DNA of 41,540 nt, taken from assembly GCA_011391595.1 (NCBI GenBank), contig JAABQG010000032.1, forward strand, positions 1-41,540. Direction: 5' to 3'. The DNA is from Hydrogenophaga sp. Its GTDB lineage: Bacteria > Pseudomonadota > Gammaproteobacteria > Burkholderiales > Burkholderiaceae_C. Below the pieces are notes generated by a model that did no database searches, was not told the DNA's origin, and was given only the letters and a program-made list of their open reading frames with translations. Positions within the stretch are counted from its first letter, which is position 1, and each line of letters opens with the position of its first letter. The position numbers were made by a program, and so were the translations under genes. Positions 16,149 to 23,842 of the stretch are shown here, one piece after another.

Positions 16149-17111
16149 ATGAACGCCACACTGCCGCTGCTTGAGAAAACCCTGTTCCCGGCCCTGACCC
16201 GAGGCCGCCTCGACACGCTTCAGGTCAATCTGGGCTACCGCTGCAACCAGAGCTGCCTGCACTGCCACGTGAACGCCGGGCCGAACCGCACCGAGATGAT
16301 GGACGACGCCACCCTGGCGCTGATCCCTCAGGTGCTGGCGGCGCGCGGCATCGGCACGCTGGACCTGACCGGCGGCGCACCGGAGCTGCACGAGGGCTTT
16401 CGGGACCTGGTGCGCACCGCACGCTTCCACGGCGTGCGCGTGATCGACCGCTGCAACCTGACCATCCTGTTCGAACCGGGGCAGGAGGGACTGGCGCCCT
16501 TCCTGGCCGACCAGCAGGTGGAGGTGGTGGCGTCCCTGCCGTGTTATTCGGCGGCCAACGTGGACCGCCAGCGCGGGGACGGCGTGTTCGACAAGAGCAT
16601 CGCCGCGCTGCAGCAGCTCAACGCGCTGGGCTATGGTCAGCCGGACAGCGGCCTGGTGCTCAACCTGGTCTACAACCCGCAGGGCGCCTCGCTGCCGCCG
16701 GATCAGCAGACGCTGCAGGCCGACTACAAGCGGGAACTGTTCGACCATTTCGGCGTCGTGTTCAATCACTTGTTGGCGCTGGCCAACATGCCGATCAAGC
16801 GCTTTGGCTCCACGCTGGTCTCCAAGGGCACTTTCGATGCCTACATGGACCTGCTCAAGGGCAGCTACCAGCCGCAGAACCTGGCTGGTGTCATGTGCCG
16901 CAGCCTGGTCAGCGTGGACTGGCAGGGCTGGCTCTACGACTGCGACTTCAACCAGCAGCTTGATCTGCCGCTGGGCACCAGCGGCGTGCGCCGGCATCTG
17001 CGCGACCTGCTCAAGGTCGACCTTGCGGCCCAGCCGATTCGCGTGGCCGGCCACTGCTACGGCTGCACCGCCGGGCAGGGCAGCAGCTGCGGCGGCGCGC
17101 TGGCGCATTGA
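16149..17111 (+). CDS. arsS: Arsenosugar biosynthesis radical SAM protein ArsS
   Basis: This 320-residue radical SAM enzyme has the [4Fe-4S] motif CNQSCLHC (C32, C36, C39), LDLTGGAPELHEGF, and a Cys-rich C-terminal domain ending HCYGCTAGQGSSCGG. This is the ArsS family (TIGR04167-type, formerly radical SAM/selenodomain protein), which transfers the 5'-deoxyadenosyl group from SAM to dimethylarsenite. Some relatives carry Sec in the C-terminal motif; this copy uses Cys throughout. It lies between mtnP and two associated glycosyltransferase genes, with arsM downstream, which supports arsenosugar synthesis. Length is normal for the family. Confidence 0.9.
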   Translation: MNATLPLLEKTLFPALTRGRLDTLQVNLGYRCNQSCLHCHVNAGPNRTEMMDDATLALIPQVLAARGIGTLDLTGGAPELHEGFRDLVRTARFHGVRVIDRCNLTILFEPGQEGLAPFLADQQVEVVASLPCYSAANVDRQRGDGVFDKSIAALQQLNALGYGQPDSGLVLNLVYNPQGASLPPDQQTLQADYKRELFDHFGVVFNHLLALANMPIKRFGSTLVSKGTFDAYMDLLKGSYQPQNLAGVMCRSLVSVDWQGWLYDCDFNQQLDLPLGTSGVRRHLRDLLKVDLAAQPIRVAGHCYGCTAGQGSSCGGALAH

Positions 17112-17138
17112 GCGCTCGGGCCTGAGGGGACACCGACG

Positions 17139-17840
17139 ATGGCGCCAACCCTTAACCTGTCGCCGCTGGTCATCGTCATGCCCGTGCTGAACGAGGCGCA
17201 GGGCATCACCGCGGCCCTGATGGCCCTGGCGCCGCTGATCGCCCGCGGTGCGCGGGTGGTGGTGGCCGATGGCGGCAGCAGCGACGACACGGTGGCGCGC
17301 GCGCGGCGCTTTGAAGGCGTCGAGGTGATCCAGGCCTCCCGCGGGCGCGCAACACAGATGAACGCCGGGGCACAGGCGGCAGGCGCAAACGGCATCCTCC
17401 TTTTCCTGCACGCCGACACCACCCTGCCGCCCGATTCCGACCGCCTCGTTACTCAGGCGCTCGCCGAGGGCCGCCAGGTCTGGGGCCGTTTTGACGTGCG
17501 CATTGCCGGGCGCTCCCACATGCTTGCGATGGTGGCGGCCTTGATGAACCTGCGCTCGCGCTGGAGTGGCATTGCCACCGGCGATCAGGCGCTGTTCATG
17601 ACCCGCGCTGCGTTTGATGCCACCGGGGGCTTCCCCGCGCAGCCGCTGATGGAGGACATCGAGATGTCGAAGCGCCTGCGCCGGCTGTCGCGCCCGGCCT
17701 GCCTGCGCCAGCGCGTCACGACCTCGGGGCGGCGCTGGGAGGCGCGCGGCGTCTGGCCCACCATCGTGCTGATGTGGCGCCTTCGCTGGGCCTACTGGCG
17801 CGGCGCGTCGCCGCAGGCGCTGGCGCGGCGGTACGAATGA
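17139..17840 (+). CDS. TIGR04283-type arsenosugar-associated glycosyltransferase (GT2)
   Basis: This 233-residue GT-A fold enzyme has the family-2 motifs VIVMPVLNEAQGI, VVVADGGSSDDT (nucleotide-sugar Asp residues), LFLHADTTLP (DxD-like HAD) and a C-terminal MEDIEMSKRLRR catalytic region. This is the family I know as rSAM/selenodomain-associated transferase 2 (TIGR04283), found with ArsS. It may add a sugar or glycerol-type aglycone during arsenosugar or arsenolipid formation, but no activity is proven to my knowledge. It starts 27 bases after arsS, and its stop overlaps the next ATG as ATGA. Confidence 0.82.
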   Translation: MAPTLNLSPLVIVMPVLNEAQGITAALMALAPLIARGARVVVADGGSSDDTVARARRFEGVEVIQASRGRATQMNAGAQAAGANGILLFLHADTTLPPDSDRLVTQALAEGRQVWGRFDVRIAGRSHMLAMVAALMNLRSRWSGIATGDQALFMTRAAFDATGGFPAQPLMEDIEMSKRLRRLSRPACLRQRVTTSGRRWEARGVWPTIVLMWRLRWAYWRGASPQALARRYE

Positions 17841-18514
17841 CTGAAGCGCTCCGCATCGTGGTGTTTGCCAAGGCGCCCCAGGCCGGATTGGCCAAGACCC
17901 GGCTGATCCCGGCGCTGGGCGCGATGGGTGCCGCCCGGCTGGCGCGGCGTTTGCTGGACCACGCGCTTGCACAGGCGCTCGGTCCGGATGTCGGCCCGGT
18001 GGAGCTGTGCATGAGCCCCGGCCCGGACGATGCGGCGTGGCAGGGCATCGCACTGCCCGACAAGCTGCTGCGTACCGATCAGGGCGAGGGCGACCTCGGC
18101 GCGCGCATGGCGCGTGCCGTGCGCCGCGTGACGGCCGGCCCTCACGGCCAGCCCATTGTGCTGATGGGCACCGACTGCCCCGGGCTGACGGCGGGGATCA
18201 TTGGCGAGGCCGCAGCACAACTGGCGCATCACGACGCGGTGATGATCCCGGTGGCCGACGGCGGCTATGTGCTGCTGGGCCTGCGGGCCGAATGTCCTTC
18301 GGTCTTCAGCGACATGGCCTGGAGCACGTCCATCGTGGCCGCCGAGACCCAACACCGCCTGGCCGCGCAGGGCTTGAGTGTGTGGACCGGCCCCACGCTG
18401 CACGACATCGACGAGCCCGCCGATCGGGTCCATCTGCCTGCTGGATGGCGTTTTTATGATCAAAATGGCTTCATCCCAACATCAAATGGACATAGTCAGC
18501 TATCAATACCGTAG
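17837..18514 (+). CDS. TIGR04282-type arsenosugar-associated glycosyltransferase (CofC-like fold)
   Basis: This 225-residue nucleotidyl/glycosyltransferase-like protein has an N-terminal IVVFAKAPQAGLAKTRL motif, the phosphate-binding loop of this family, then LMGTDCPGLTAG, PVADGGYVLLGL and a late DIDEPADR. It corresponds to rSAM/selenodomain-associated transferase 1 (TIGR04282). ATG 17837 was chosen because it overlaps the previous TGA and precedes the conserved strand directly. The last ~20 residues (FYDQNGFIPTSNGHSQLSIP) are encoded by a reverse-oriented copy of the 57-bp repeat, so the native C-terminus may have been replaced. Confidence 0.8.
   Translation: MTEALRIVVFAKAPQAGLAKTRLIPALGAMGAARLARRLLDHALAQALGPDVGPVELCMSPGPDDAAWQGIALPDKLLRTDQGEGDLGARMARAVRRVTAGPHGQPIVLMGTDCPGLTAGIIGEAAAQLAHHDAVMIPVADGGYVLLGLRAECPSVFSDMAWSTSIVAAETQHRLAAQGLSVWTGPTLHDIDEPADRVHLPAGWRFYDQNGFIPTSNGHSQLSIP
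18451..18509 (-). repeat. 57-bp dispersed repeat, copy 4 (encodes a C-terminal tail)
   Basis: The minus strand reads TTGATAGCTGACTATGTCC, then TTTGATGTTGGGATGAAGCC, then ATTTTGATCATAAAAA. It aligns well with the copy at 35636 (TAGCTGACTATG, then GCCATTnTGAT). Read on the plus strand it forms the 3' end of the preceding glycosyltransferase gene. Confidence 0.7.
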
Positions 18515-18534
18515 TTTCTAACCGTCGCACAACC

Positions 18535-19599
18535 ATGAACAACACCCCTGCCACCCTCGATCTCGTCCAGGACTACTACGGCCGCCAGCTCCAGGGCACG
18601 ACCGATCTCAAGACCAGCGCCTGCTGCGACATCAGCGCCGTGCCCGAATGGCTCAAGCCGCTGCTTTCTCGTATTCACCCCGAGGTGCTGTCGCGCTACT
18701 ACGGCTGCGGCCTGGTCACGCCGCCGCTGCTGAAAGGCTGCCGCGTGCTCGACCTGGGCTGCGGCTCGGGGCGCGACGTGTACGCGCTGGCGCAGCTCGT
18801 GGGGCCGCAGGGCGAAGTGGTCGGCGTGGACATGACCGACGAGCAACTGGCCGTGGCCAGGGCGCACCAGGCGCACCACGCGCAGGCCTTCGGCTACGCC
18901 AACGTGAAGTTTCTGCACGGCTACATCGAGCGGCTGGACGAACTCGGGCTGGAGCCGGGCAGTTTTGACGTGATCGTCTCGAACTGCGTGGTCAACCTTT
19001 CGCCCGACAAGGACGCGGTGCTGGCCGGCGTGCAGCGCCTGCTCAAGCCCGGTGGCGAGTTTTACTTCTCCGACGTTTACGCGGATCGCCGCGTGCCGGC
19101 GGCCGTGCGCAACGATACGGTGCTGTATGGCGAATGCCTGGGTGGCGCGCTGTACTGGAACGACTTCGTTCGACTGGCGCAGCGCCACGGTTTTGCCGAT
19201 CCGCGTCTTACCGAAGACCGCCCGCTGGTGGTGACCGACCCCCTGCTGGCGGCGCGCACCGGAAACCTGCGCTTTTTCTCGGCCACCTACCGGCTCTTCA
19301 AGTTGGACGCGATGGAGTCGGCCTGCGAAGATTACGGACAGGCGGTGATTTACCGCGGGACGATTGCGCAGCACCCCGGACGCTTCGTGCTCGACAAGCA
19401 CCACGACATGCAGACCGGCAAGGTTTTTCCGGTCTGCGGCAACACCTGGCACATGTTGCACGGCACCCGCTTTGCCCCGCATTTCGAGTTCATCGGCAGC
19501 TTCGACAGCCCTTACGGCATCTTCGAGGGCTGCGGCACCAGCCTGCCGTTTGATGACGCGGCGGCCCTCGGTGCGACAGGCCCCGGAGCCTGCTGCTGA
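18535..19599 (+). CDS. arsM: Arsenite methyltransferase ArsM
   Basis: This 354-residue SAM methyltransferase has motif I VLDLGCGSGRD and the Cys set expected for As(III) binding: the C30/C31 pair (TSACC), C58 (YYGCGL), C151 (SNCVVNL) and C201 (GECLGGAL). The last two correspond to the conserved arsenic-binding cysteines of ArsM, and the protein ends in a further Cys pair. It methylates arsenite; dimethylarsenite is the substrate of ArsS, so gene order matches the pathway. No Shine-Dalgarno is obvious before ATG 18535, and only 20 bases separate it from the preceding gene, so it is probably co-transcribed. Confidence 0.9.
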   Translation: MNNTPATLDLVQDYYGRQLQGTTDLKTSACCDISAVPEWLKPLLSRIHPEVLSRYYGCGLVTPPLLKGCRVLDLGCGSGRDVYALAQLVGPQGEVVGVDMTDEQLAVARAHQAHHAQAFGYANVKFLHGYIERLDELGLEPGSFDVIVSNCVVNLSPDKDAVLAGVQRLLKPGGEFYFSDVYADRRVPAAVRNDTVLYGECLGGALYWNDFVRLAQRHGFADPRLTEDRPLVVTDPLLAARTGNLRFFSATYRLFKLDAMESACEDYGQAVIYRGTIAQHPGRFVLDKHHDMQTGKVFPVCGNTWHMLHGTRFAPHFEFIGSFDSPYGIFEGCGTSLPFDDAAALGATGPGACC

Positions 19600-19646
19600 G
19601 GGCGCCTCTTGCCGGGCTGGGTCTGGAGGTGCTTGGCCGGTGTGCC

Positions 19647-20126
19647 TCAGGCGGGTGCCAGGCCCGCGCGCCGCAGCAAGGGCTTGACCAGCGCGCTATC
19701 CAGCGACCAGCGTCCCACACCAAATATCGCCAGCGCCGCCAGCAGCACGCCCCAGGTGATGTGCTGTTGCAGGGCGGCGGGTGCGATCTCGCTCAGGCTG
19801 ATCACCGCGACGACGTTCATCACCGACAGGCCCAGCGCCGCAAAGCGTCCGCCCAGGCCGAGCAGCAGCAGGACGGGCAGGAGCAGTTCCCCGCCGGTGC
19901 CTAGCACGGCCGCCACACCGGGCGAGAGCAGCGGCACCTTGTATTCGTCGCCGAACAGGGCGAGGGTGGTCTCCCAGTCGCGGATCTTGGTCAGGCCGGA
20001 ACGAAAGAAGACTTCCGCGACATAGCCGCGGGCCAGCAGGGCGGCCAGCGGCTGGGCGCTGTCCAGAAGATCGGTGAGGCGGGTCCACAAGGACAGGCAT
20101 CGCTGCAGGAGCGGGTTTGCGGACAT
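19647..20126 (-). CDS. DoxX-family membrane protein of the bufferin/gig operon
   Basis: This 159-residue inner-membrane protein has four hydrophobic segments and the DoxX hallmark ARGYVAEVFFRSGLTKIRDWE. ATG 20126 has GAGGA just upstream. DoxX proteins end many DUF2282-DUF692-DUF2063 operons, including the gold-induced gig genes of Cupriavidus (GigT). Its role there may be redox or quinone coupling in the membrane, unproven. A 97-base gap separates it from bufC; no promoter-like element was seen in it. Confidence 0.82.
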   Translation of the reverse strand: MSANPLLQRCLSLWTRLTDLLDSAQPLAALLARGYVAEVFFRSGLTKIRDWETTLALFGDEYKVPLLSPGVAAVLGTGGELLLPVLLLLGLGGRFAALGLSVMNVVAVISLSEIAPAALQQHITWGVLLAALAIFGVGRWSLDSALVKPLLRRAGLAPA

Positions 20127-20223
20127 GGTGAATTCCTCGGTTTCCGGGGTTTGGATGAGATTTGGAAATGGTCTGCGGCGGCAATGCGCCTGGGCGCAAC
20201 ACCGGGCGCCGGTGGCGGCATCG

Positions 20224-21042
20224 TCAGGGGGCGGATCCGGGTTCCGAATCCAGCGGATCGGCGCCGAGCACCACACCCTGGGTCACGGCGCCGGGGAGCC
20301 AGGCGCCCATATCGAAAGCGGCATCGGCCTCGAGCGCGTCATTCAGGCTGGCCAGCAGCGACCGGCGTTGCAGCAGGGACACCAGCAGCGCCGCCTCGGC
20401 GGTCGTGCAGGCCGTAACCAGCGGGCGCAGGGCCTGTCGCCACACCACAGCGTTTTCGGGGTCGTGCGCCTGGACCCGCGCGGCGGCCACTGCCAGCGGC
20501 GGGTCGTCATGCAAGTGCGCCGTCACCAGGCTGGCCACCGGCCATTCGCTGGCCACCACCGCCGTGCCCGGGGCCAGCCGCAGGGTGAAGGTGTCGGGAT
20601 CGGCCTGGGTCAGCAGCGCGAACGACGCGGGATCGGCGCCGGCATCGGGCGCGCCCGCGGCGCGGTGCAGCGCCCACTCCACGCGCGCCACGTCAGCCAG
20701 GTAGGGCACGTCGGCCAGTTGCGGGTTGGGTTCGACGAATTCAGCCAGGGCCTCGCCCCAGCAGGCCAGATCGCCGCGCACGGGCGGATGACGGTGCCAG
20801 AGTTCGCGCGCCATCGTGGCAAAGCTGTCGTCGCCCACCAGCGCCGCGACCACGGGGTAGATGGCCCACAGCGAACGCTCGGCCAGATCGTGGCCGTTGG
20901 CCTGGTAGGCGCTCAAACCCCGCGCCCAGGGCGCCAGGACCTGGCCCTTGAGGCCTGTCAACGCTTCGGCGGCCTGGGCACTGCCCGGCAGGGCCAGCAA
21001 GCTGCAAAGCAGGGCCTGTTGTTGCTGGGCCAGCGCGGTCAT
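20224..21042 (-). CDS. bufC: BufC-type partner protein (DUF2063, DNA-binding-domain annotation)
   Basis: This 272-residue protein has an N-terminal DUF2063 region ([25 protein letters not shown], then [20 protein letters not shown]). In bufferin and methanobactin-like systems the equivalent protein binds the precursor and the DUF692 enzyme and helps peptide recognition, despite the 'DNA-binding' label. It overlaps bufB by ATGA at 21039-21042. The C-terminal half ([18 protein letters not shown]) fits the second domain of these partner proteins. Confidence 0.82.
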   Translation of the reverse strand: MTALAQQQQALLCSLLALPGSAQAAEALTGLKGQVLAPWARGLSAYQANGHDLAERSLWAIYPVVAALVGDDSFATMARELWHRHPPVRGDLACWGEALAEFVEPNPQLADVPYLADVARVEWALHRAAGAPDAGADPASFALLTQADPDTFTLRLAPGTAVVASEWPVASLVTAHLHDDPPLAVAAARVQAHDPENAVVWRQALRPLVTACTTAEAALLVSLLQRRSLLASLNDALEADAAFDMGAWLPGAVTQGVVLGADPLDSEPGSAP

Positions 21043-21995
21043 GCCAGCGCCTCCAGGGGCGCGATGGCGCTGCCAGGGGTGGGCCGCATCGCCGATGTGG
21101 CGGCTTCGCGCGCCCGCGCCGCCTCGTCGAGCAGCACGGCCAGCGGCGGCACGCCGGTGTCCCACTCGATCAGCGTGGGCACCGCGCCAAAGCGCGCGAT
21201 GGCGTGGCGGTACAGCGTCCAGACCGGCTCGCTGACGCGGCTGCCGTGGTCGTCGATCACGATGTCGCCGCAGTGGATGTGGCCGGCCAGGTGGATTTCA
21301 GCCACCGTCTCGCCAGGAATCTGGTCCAGCCAATCGCGGCAGATTTGCAGCGGCTCGCCGGGTTCCCCCAGCAGCTGCGCGTTCAGCGCGTTGACGTAGA
21401 TATTGTTGACGTCCACCAGAAGCGTGCAGCCGGTGCGCTGAACCAGGGTGGACAGGAAATGGGTTTCGCTCATGTCGGCATGCTGCCACCGCAGGTAGGC
21501 CGACAGGTTTTCCACCGCGATGGGACGCCGCAGGCGGTCCTGCACGCGCTGCACGTTGGCACACATCACGTCGAGCGCCTCGTGGCTGAAGGGCACGGGC
21601 AGCAGGTCGGCGGCATGCACGCTGGCCGCGCTCGGCGTGCCGTCCACGCCGGGCAGGGTGCCACGCGCAAAGCTGGCGTGATCGCTGACACGCACCGGGT
21701 GAATCGCGTGCACCAGCCGCTCCAGCTGGTCCAGGTGCCAGGGGTCAATGCCGCCGGCCGAGCCCAGCGACAGGCCGACGCCGTGCAGGCTCACCGGGTA
21801 GCGGTCGCGGGCCTCGCGCAGCACGGCCAGGGCCGCGCCGCCGGGCGCGAAGAAATTCTCGGAATGGACTTCGATGAAATCCAGCGCCGGCTGCCGCTGG
21901 AGCAACTCGGCGTAATGGGGGTGCCGCCACCCGATGCCCACCGCAGGCGCGCTGGGGGCGCGATCTGAGGCGGGCTGCGGGGCGGCGGACTTCAT
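21039..21995 (-). CDS. bufB: BufB, multinuclear non-haem iron oxidase (DUF692/MNIO)
   Basis: This 318-residue TIM-barrel enzyme of the DUF692 family carries the expected iron-ligand blocks in order: [56 protein letters not shown] and IEWDTGVPP. MNIOs oxidise Cys residues of small precursor peptides into heterocycles such as thiooxazole. The substrate is presumably the BufA protein encoded 11 bases upstream. The start at ATG 21995 is supported by position in the operon; no strong Shine-Dalgarno is visible. Confidence 0.88.
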   Translation of the reverse strand: MKSAAPQPASDRAPSAPAVGIGWRHPHYAELLQRQPALDFIEVHSENFFAPGGAALAVLREARDRYPVSLHGVGLSLGSAGGIDPWHLDQLERLVHAIHPVRVSDHASFARGTLPGVDGTPSAASVHAADLLPVPFSHEALDVMCANVQRVQDRLRRPIAVENLSAYLRWQHADMSETHFLSTLVQRTGCTLLVDVNNIYVNALNAQLLGEPGEPLQICRDWLDQIPGETVAEIHLAGHIHCGDIVIDDHGSRVSEPVWTLYRHAIARFGAVPTLIEWDTGVPPLAVLLDEAARAREAATSAMRPTPGSAIAPLEALA

Positions 21996-22006
21996 GATGC
22001 GCGGTC

Positions 22007-22288
22007 TCAGACTTTCTTGGCGGCCATCTTGGCTTCGTCGGCGGTCATGCCCTTCATGGTCTTGCAGGTGCCCTTGGCCACGTATTTCCACTCGTCCTTG
22101 GCCATGTCCACCTTGGACTGGCCGGCGCACGAATGCGTGCCCGACAGGTTGGCGCAGTCGTTCTGGCCGGCCTTGGCGATGCCGAAGCATTTCTCCTTGC
22201 CGGCATCCTGCGCCATCGCGGGCGAGGACAACAGGGCCAGGGACATCAGGGACGTGGCGGCGGCGGCGATCATGGCGCGTTGGTTCAT
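22007..22288 (-). CDS. bufA: BufA1-type bufferin precursor (DUF2282)
   Basis: This 93-residue exported peptide has a signal sequence ending PAMAQ and a mature part with exactly four Cys (34, 45, 54, 75) in the order [26 protein letters not shown]. This is the DUF2282/bufferin-1 pattern. In studied bufferins the two central Cys are turned into thiooxazoles by the MNIO, giving a copper-chelating periplasmic peptide; related gig operons respond to gold. A strong AAGGAG (22296-22301) precedes ATG 22288, consistent with a highly produced peptide. Confidence 0.88.
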   Translation of the reverse strand: MNQRAMIAAAATSLMSLALLSSPAMAQDAGKEKCFGIAKAGQNDCANLSGTHSCAGQSKVDMAKDEWKYVAKGTCKTMKGMTADEAKMAAKKV

Positions 22289-22381
22289 TTGAAAACTCCT
22301 TGAGACAGGTTGATGAAGGTCAGGGTGAGAAAACCAGAAGGCGGTCTGCGGGAAAAGGCAAAACCATCTGCGGGTTGTGGC

Positions 22382-22410
22382 TTGGTCATTCGGCGAACCC
22401 GGTTCTTACA
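22382..22410 (-). promoter_or_regulatory. Predicted ECF-sigma promoter of the bufferin operon
   Basis: On the minus strand, TGTAAG (22405-22410), 16 bases and TGACCAA (22382-22388) lie ~95 bases before bufA. It differs from the other four sites only in the first base of the -10 block. A GAACCCGGTTC inverted repeat (22395-22405) occupies the spacer and may be an additional operator. Confidence 0.68.
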
Positions 22411-22426
22411 GTCGTCGAAAAATTTT

Positions 22427-22936
22427 TCAGAGCAGGTCGGCGATCTTGTCCCAGGCTTCGGCGGGAATCCGGCCTGTGTAGGTCTCGACCAGCTTGCCGG
22501 ATTTGTCGAGCAGCCAGGCGGTGGGCAACTGGGCGGGCCGCGGCGCGTTGCCCTTGTAGGCCGGGTTGCCCGACCAGAGCGCCGCAAAGCGCTGGCTGGC
22601 GGGCACCATCGTAGCGACCAGCCTCTCGTAGTCCAGGGCGTCCTGCTCGCGCCGGTCGAAACTGATGCTGACCAGCTCGAAGGGCTTGCCAGCCCAGCCC
22701 TGGGCGTTGGCGCGCAGCTCCGGCATCTTGTCGCGGCAGACCGCGCAGTCGGTGGACCAGAACAGCACCAGCACCACCTTGCCGCGCAAGGCGGCCAGGT
22801 CGAACGGGGCGCCGGTGAGGGTCCTGCCCTGGATCACCGGTGTTTCTCCGGCCTGCAGGGCCAAGGCGGGAAACGGCGCGAGGGCCAGTGACAGCCCCAG
22901 TGAAAGCAGGGTCCGGGGGATGAGGGATGGGTGCAT
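22427..22936 (-). CDS. TlpA-like exported thiol-disulfide protein
   Basis: This 169-residue thioredoxin-fold protein has a signal peptide (to about ALALQ) and a periplasmic domain with the WSTDCAVC active site (C64 and C67, a CAVC-type CxxC). Further family motifs are LVLFWSTDCAVCRDKMPEL and a cis-Pro region QLPTAWLLDKSG. ATG 22936 is preceded by GGAG. It lies between the ECF sigma gene and bufA and has its own predicted ECF promoter. It may keep bufferin or metal-site Cys reduced in the periplasm; this role is inference. Confidence 0.82.
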   Translation of the reverse strand: MHPSLIPRTLLSLGLSLALAPFPALALQAGETPVIQGRTLTGAPFDLAALRGKVVLVLFWSTDCAVCRDKMPELRANAQGWAGKPFELVSISFDRREQDALDYERLVATMVPASQRFAALWSGNPAYKGNAPRPAQLPTAWLLDKSGKLVETYTGRIPAEAWDKIADLL

Positions 22937-22968
22937 GGAAGGCTCCGGTTTCACGATGAGGGCCTGGC

Positions 22969-22997
22969 TTGGTCGCACGGCCGGCTTTTTCCTTACA
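22969..22997 (-). promoter_or_regulatory. Predicted ECF-sigma promoter of the TlpA-like gene
   Basis: The minus strand has TGTAAG (22992-22997), 16 bases and CGACCAA (22969-22975), 33 bases before ATG 22936. Its -35 overlaps a plus-strand TACACT (22994-22999) that could be the sigma-70 -10 of the divergent sigma gene, so the two promoters may compete. Confidence 0.7.
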
Positions 22998-23009
22998 CTT
23001 GCACACCCT

Positions 23010-23594
23010 ATGCCCATCCCAGACGCCGTCCCGTTTGACCAGCAGGTCGCCTCGCACCGCGACTACCTGTTGCGTTTCGCCCGGCTGCAGTTGCGCAATG
23101 AGGCCTGGGCCGAGGACGCGGTGTCGGAGACGCTGCTGGCGGCGCTGAGCAAACCCTTATCGTTTGCCAACCGTTCGCAGCTCAAGACCTGGCTGGTCGG
23201 CATCCTCAAGCACAAGATCATCGATGCCTTGCGTCACCATGGTCGCGAAGTGTGCGTGGGCAGCGGCAGCGAAGACGAACAGGCCGACCCGCTGGAGTTC
23301 ATCGCCTTCAAGGCCGACGGGCATTTCGGCGAGAGTCCGGCGGAGTGGGGCAATCCCGAGCAGGACCTCAGCAGCCGGCAGTTCCTGGAGATCCTGGAGG
23401 CCTGCGCCAGCAAGCTGCCCGCCAGCCAGGGCCGGCTGTTCCTGATGCGCGAGTGGCTGGAGCTGTCCAGCGAGGAAATCTGTAAGGAACTGGACCTGAC
23501 CGCGACCAATCTCTACGTGCAGCTTCACCGCGCCCGCCTGCGGCTGCGCGAATGCCTTGAAATGAACTGGTTTTCCCATCCCCGGCCCACCTGA
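23010..23594 (+). CDS. ECF RNA polymerase sigma factor
   Basis: This 194-residue ECF sigma factor has region 2 (DYLLRFARLQLRNEAWAEDAVSETLLAAL ...TWLVGILKHKIIDALR) and region 4 (LELSSEEICKELDLTATNLYVQ...LHRARLRLRECL) in normal order, with no anti-sigma or sensory extension. It resembles the sigma-70 subfamily labelled TIGR02943 that accompanies DUF2282/DUF692 operons. ATG 23010 immediately follows a TACACT box, suggesting a near-leaderless mRNA. The anti-sigma gene overlaps its stop (TGATG). It is the best candidate to read the five TGTAAG-N16-YGACCAA sites in this window. Confidence 0.88.
   Translation: MPIPDAVPFDQQVASHRDYLLRFARLQLRNEAWAEDAVSETLLAALSKPLSFANRSQLKTWLVGILKHKIIDALRHHGREVCVGSGSEDEQADPLEFIAFKADGHFGESPAEWGNPEQDLSSRQFLEILEACASKLPASQGRLFLMREWLELSSEEICKELDLTATNLYVQLHRARLRLRECLEMNWFSHPRPT
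23481..23509 (+). promoter_or_regulatory. Predicted internal ECF promoter within the sigma gene, upstream of the anti-sigma gene
   Basis: TGTAAG (23481-23486), a 16-base spacer and CGACCAA (23503-23509) match the external sites exactly, 85 bases before the anti-sigma ATG. The bases also encode CKELDLTATN of region 4, so part of the match may reflect protein constraint. Confidence 0.5.
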
Positions 23595-23809
23595 TGTCTT
23601 CGTACCCTTTCAAACGCACCTGCAAGGAGGTTTCCGCGCTGCTCATCGCGCGCGAGGACCGTGATTTGCCGGTAGCCGACCGCATGGCCCTGCGCCTGCA
23701 CATGGCGATGTGCAAGGCGTGCCCGCGCTTCGAGCGCCAGGTGCTGACGATGCGCAATGCGATGAAGCAGTGGCGTCAGTACGCCAACGACGCGGGCGAC
23801 GAGCGCTGA
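23594..23809 (+). CDS. Zinc-finger (zf-HC2) anti-sigma factor
   Basis: This 71-residue soluble protein has the HxxxCxxC zinc motif HMAMCKAC plus an upstream Cys in RTCKEV, as in ZAS-type anti-sigma factors that release sigma on thiol oxidation or metal binding. It has no transmembrane segment. Its ATG overlaps the sigma stop by one base (TGATG), so the pair should be translationally coupled. Sensing of metals or electrophiles is inferred from the zinc-thiolate motif and the regulated genes nearby. Confidence 0.82.
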   Translation: MSSYPFKRTCKEVSALLIAREDRDLPVADRMALRLHMAMCKACPRFERQVLTMRNAMKQWRQYANDAGDER

Positions 23810-23842
23810 ACCAGGCCGAATGGGCCCGGCACCACGCCGCGT

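Noticed and set aside
16149..17111. Selenocysteine in ArsS
   Set aside because: The reading frame is open with TGC/TGT codons at all C-terminal Cys positions; there is no internal TGA.
20224..21042. bufC as a transcription regulator because of the 'DNA-binding' annotation
   Set aside because: No helix-turn-helix is visible, and in DUF692 systems this family acts as the substrate-recognition partner.
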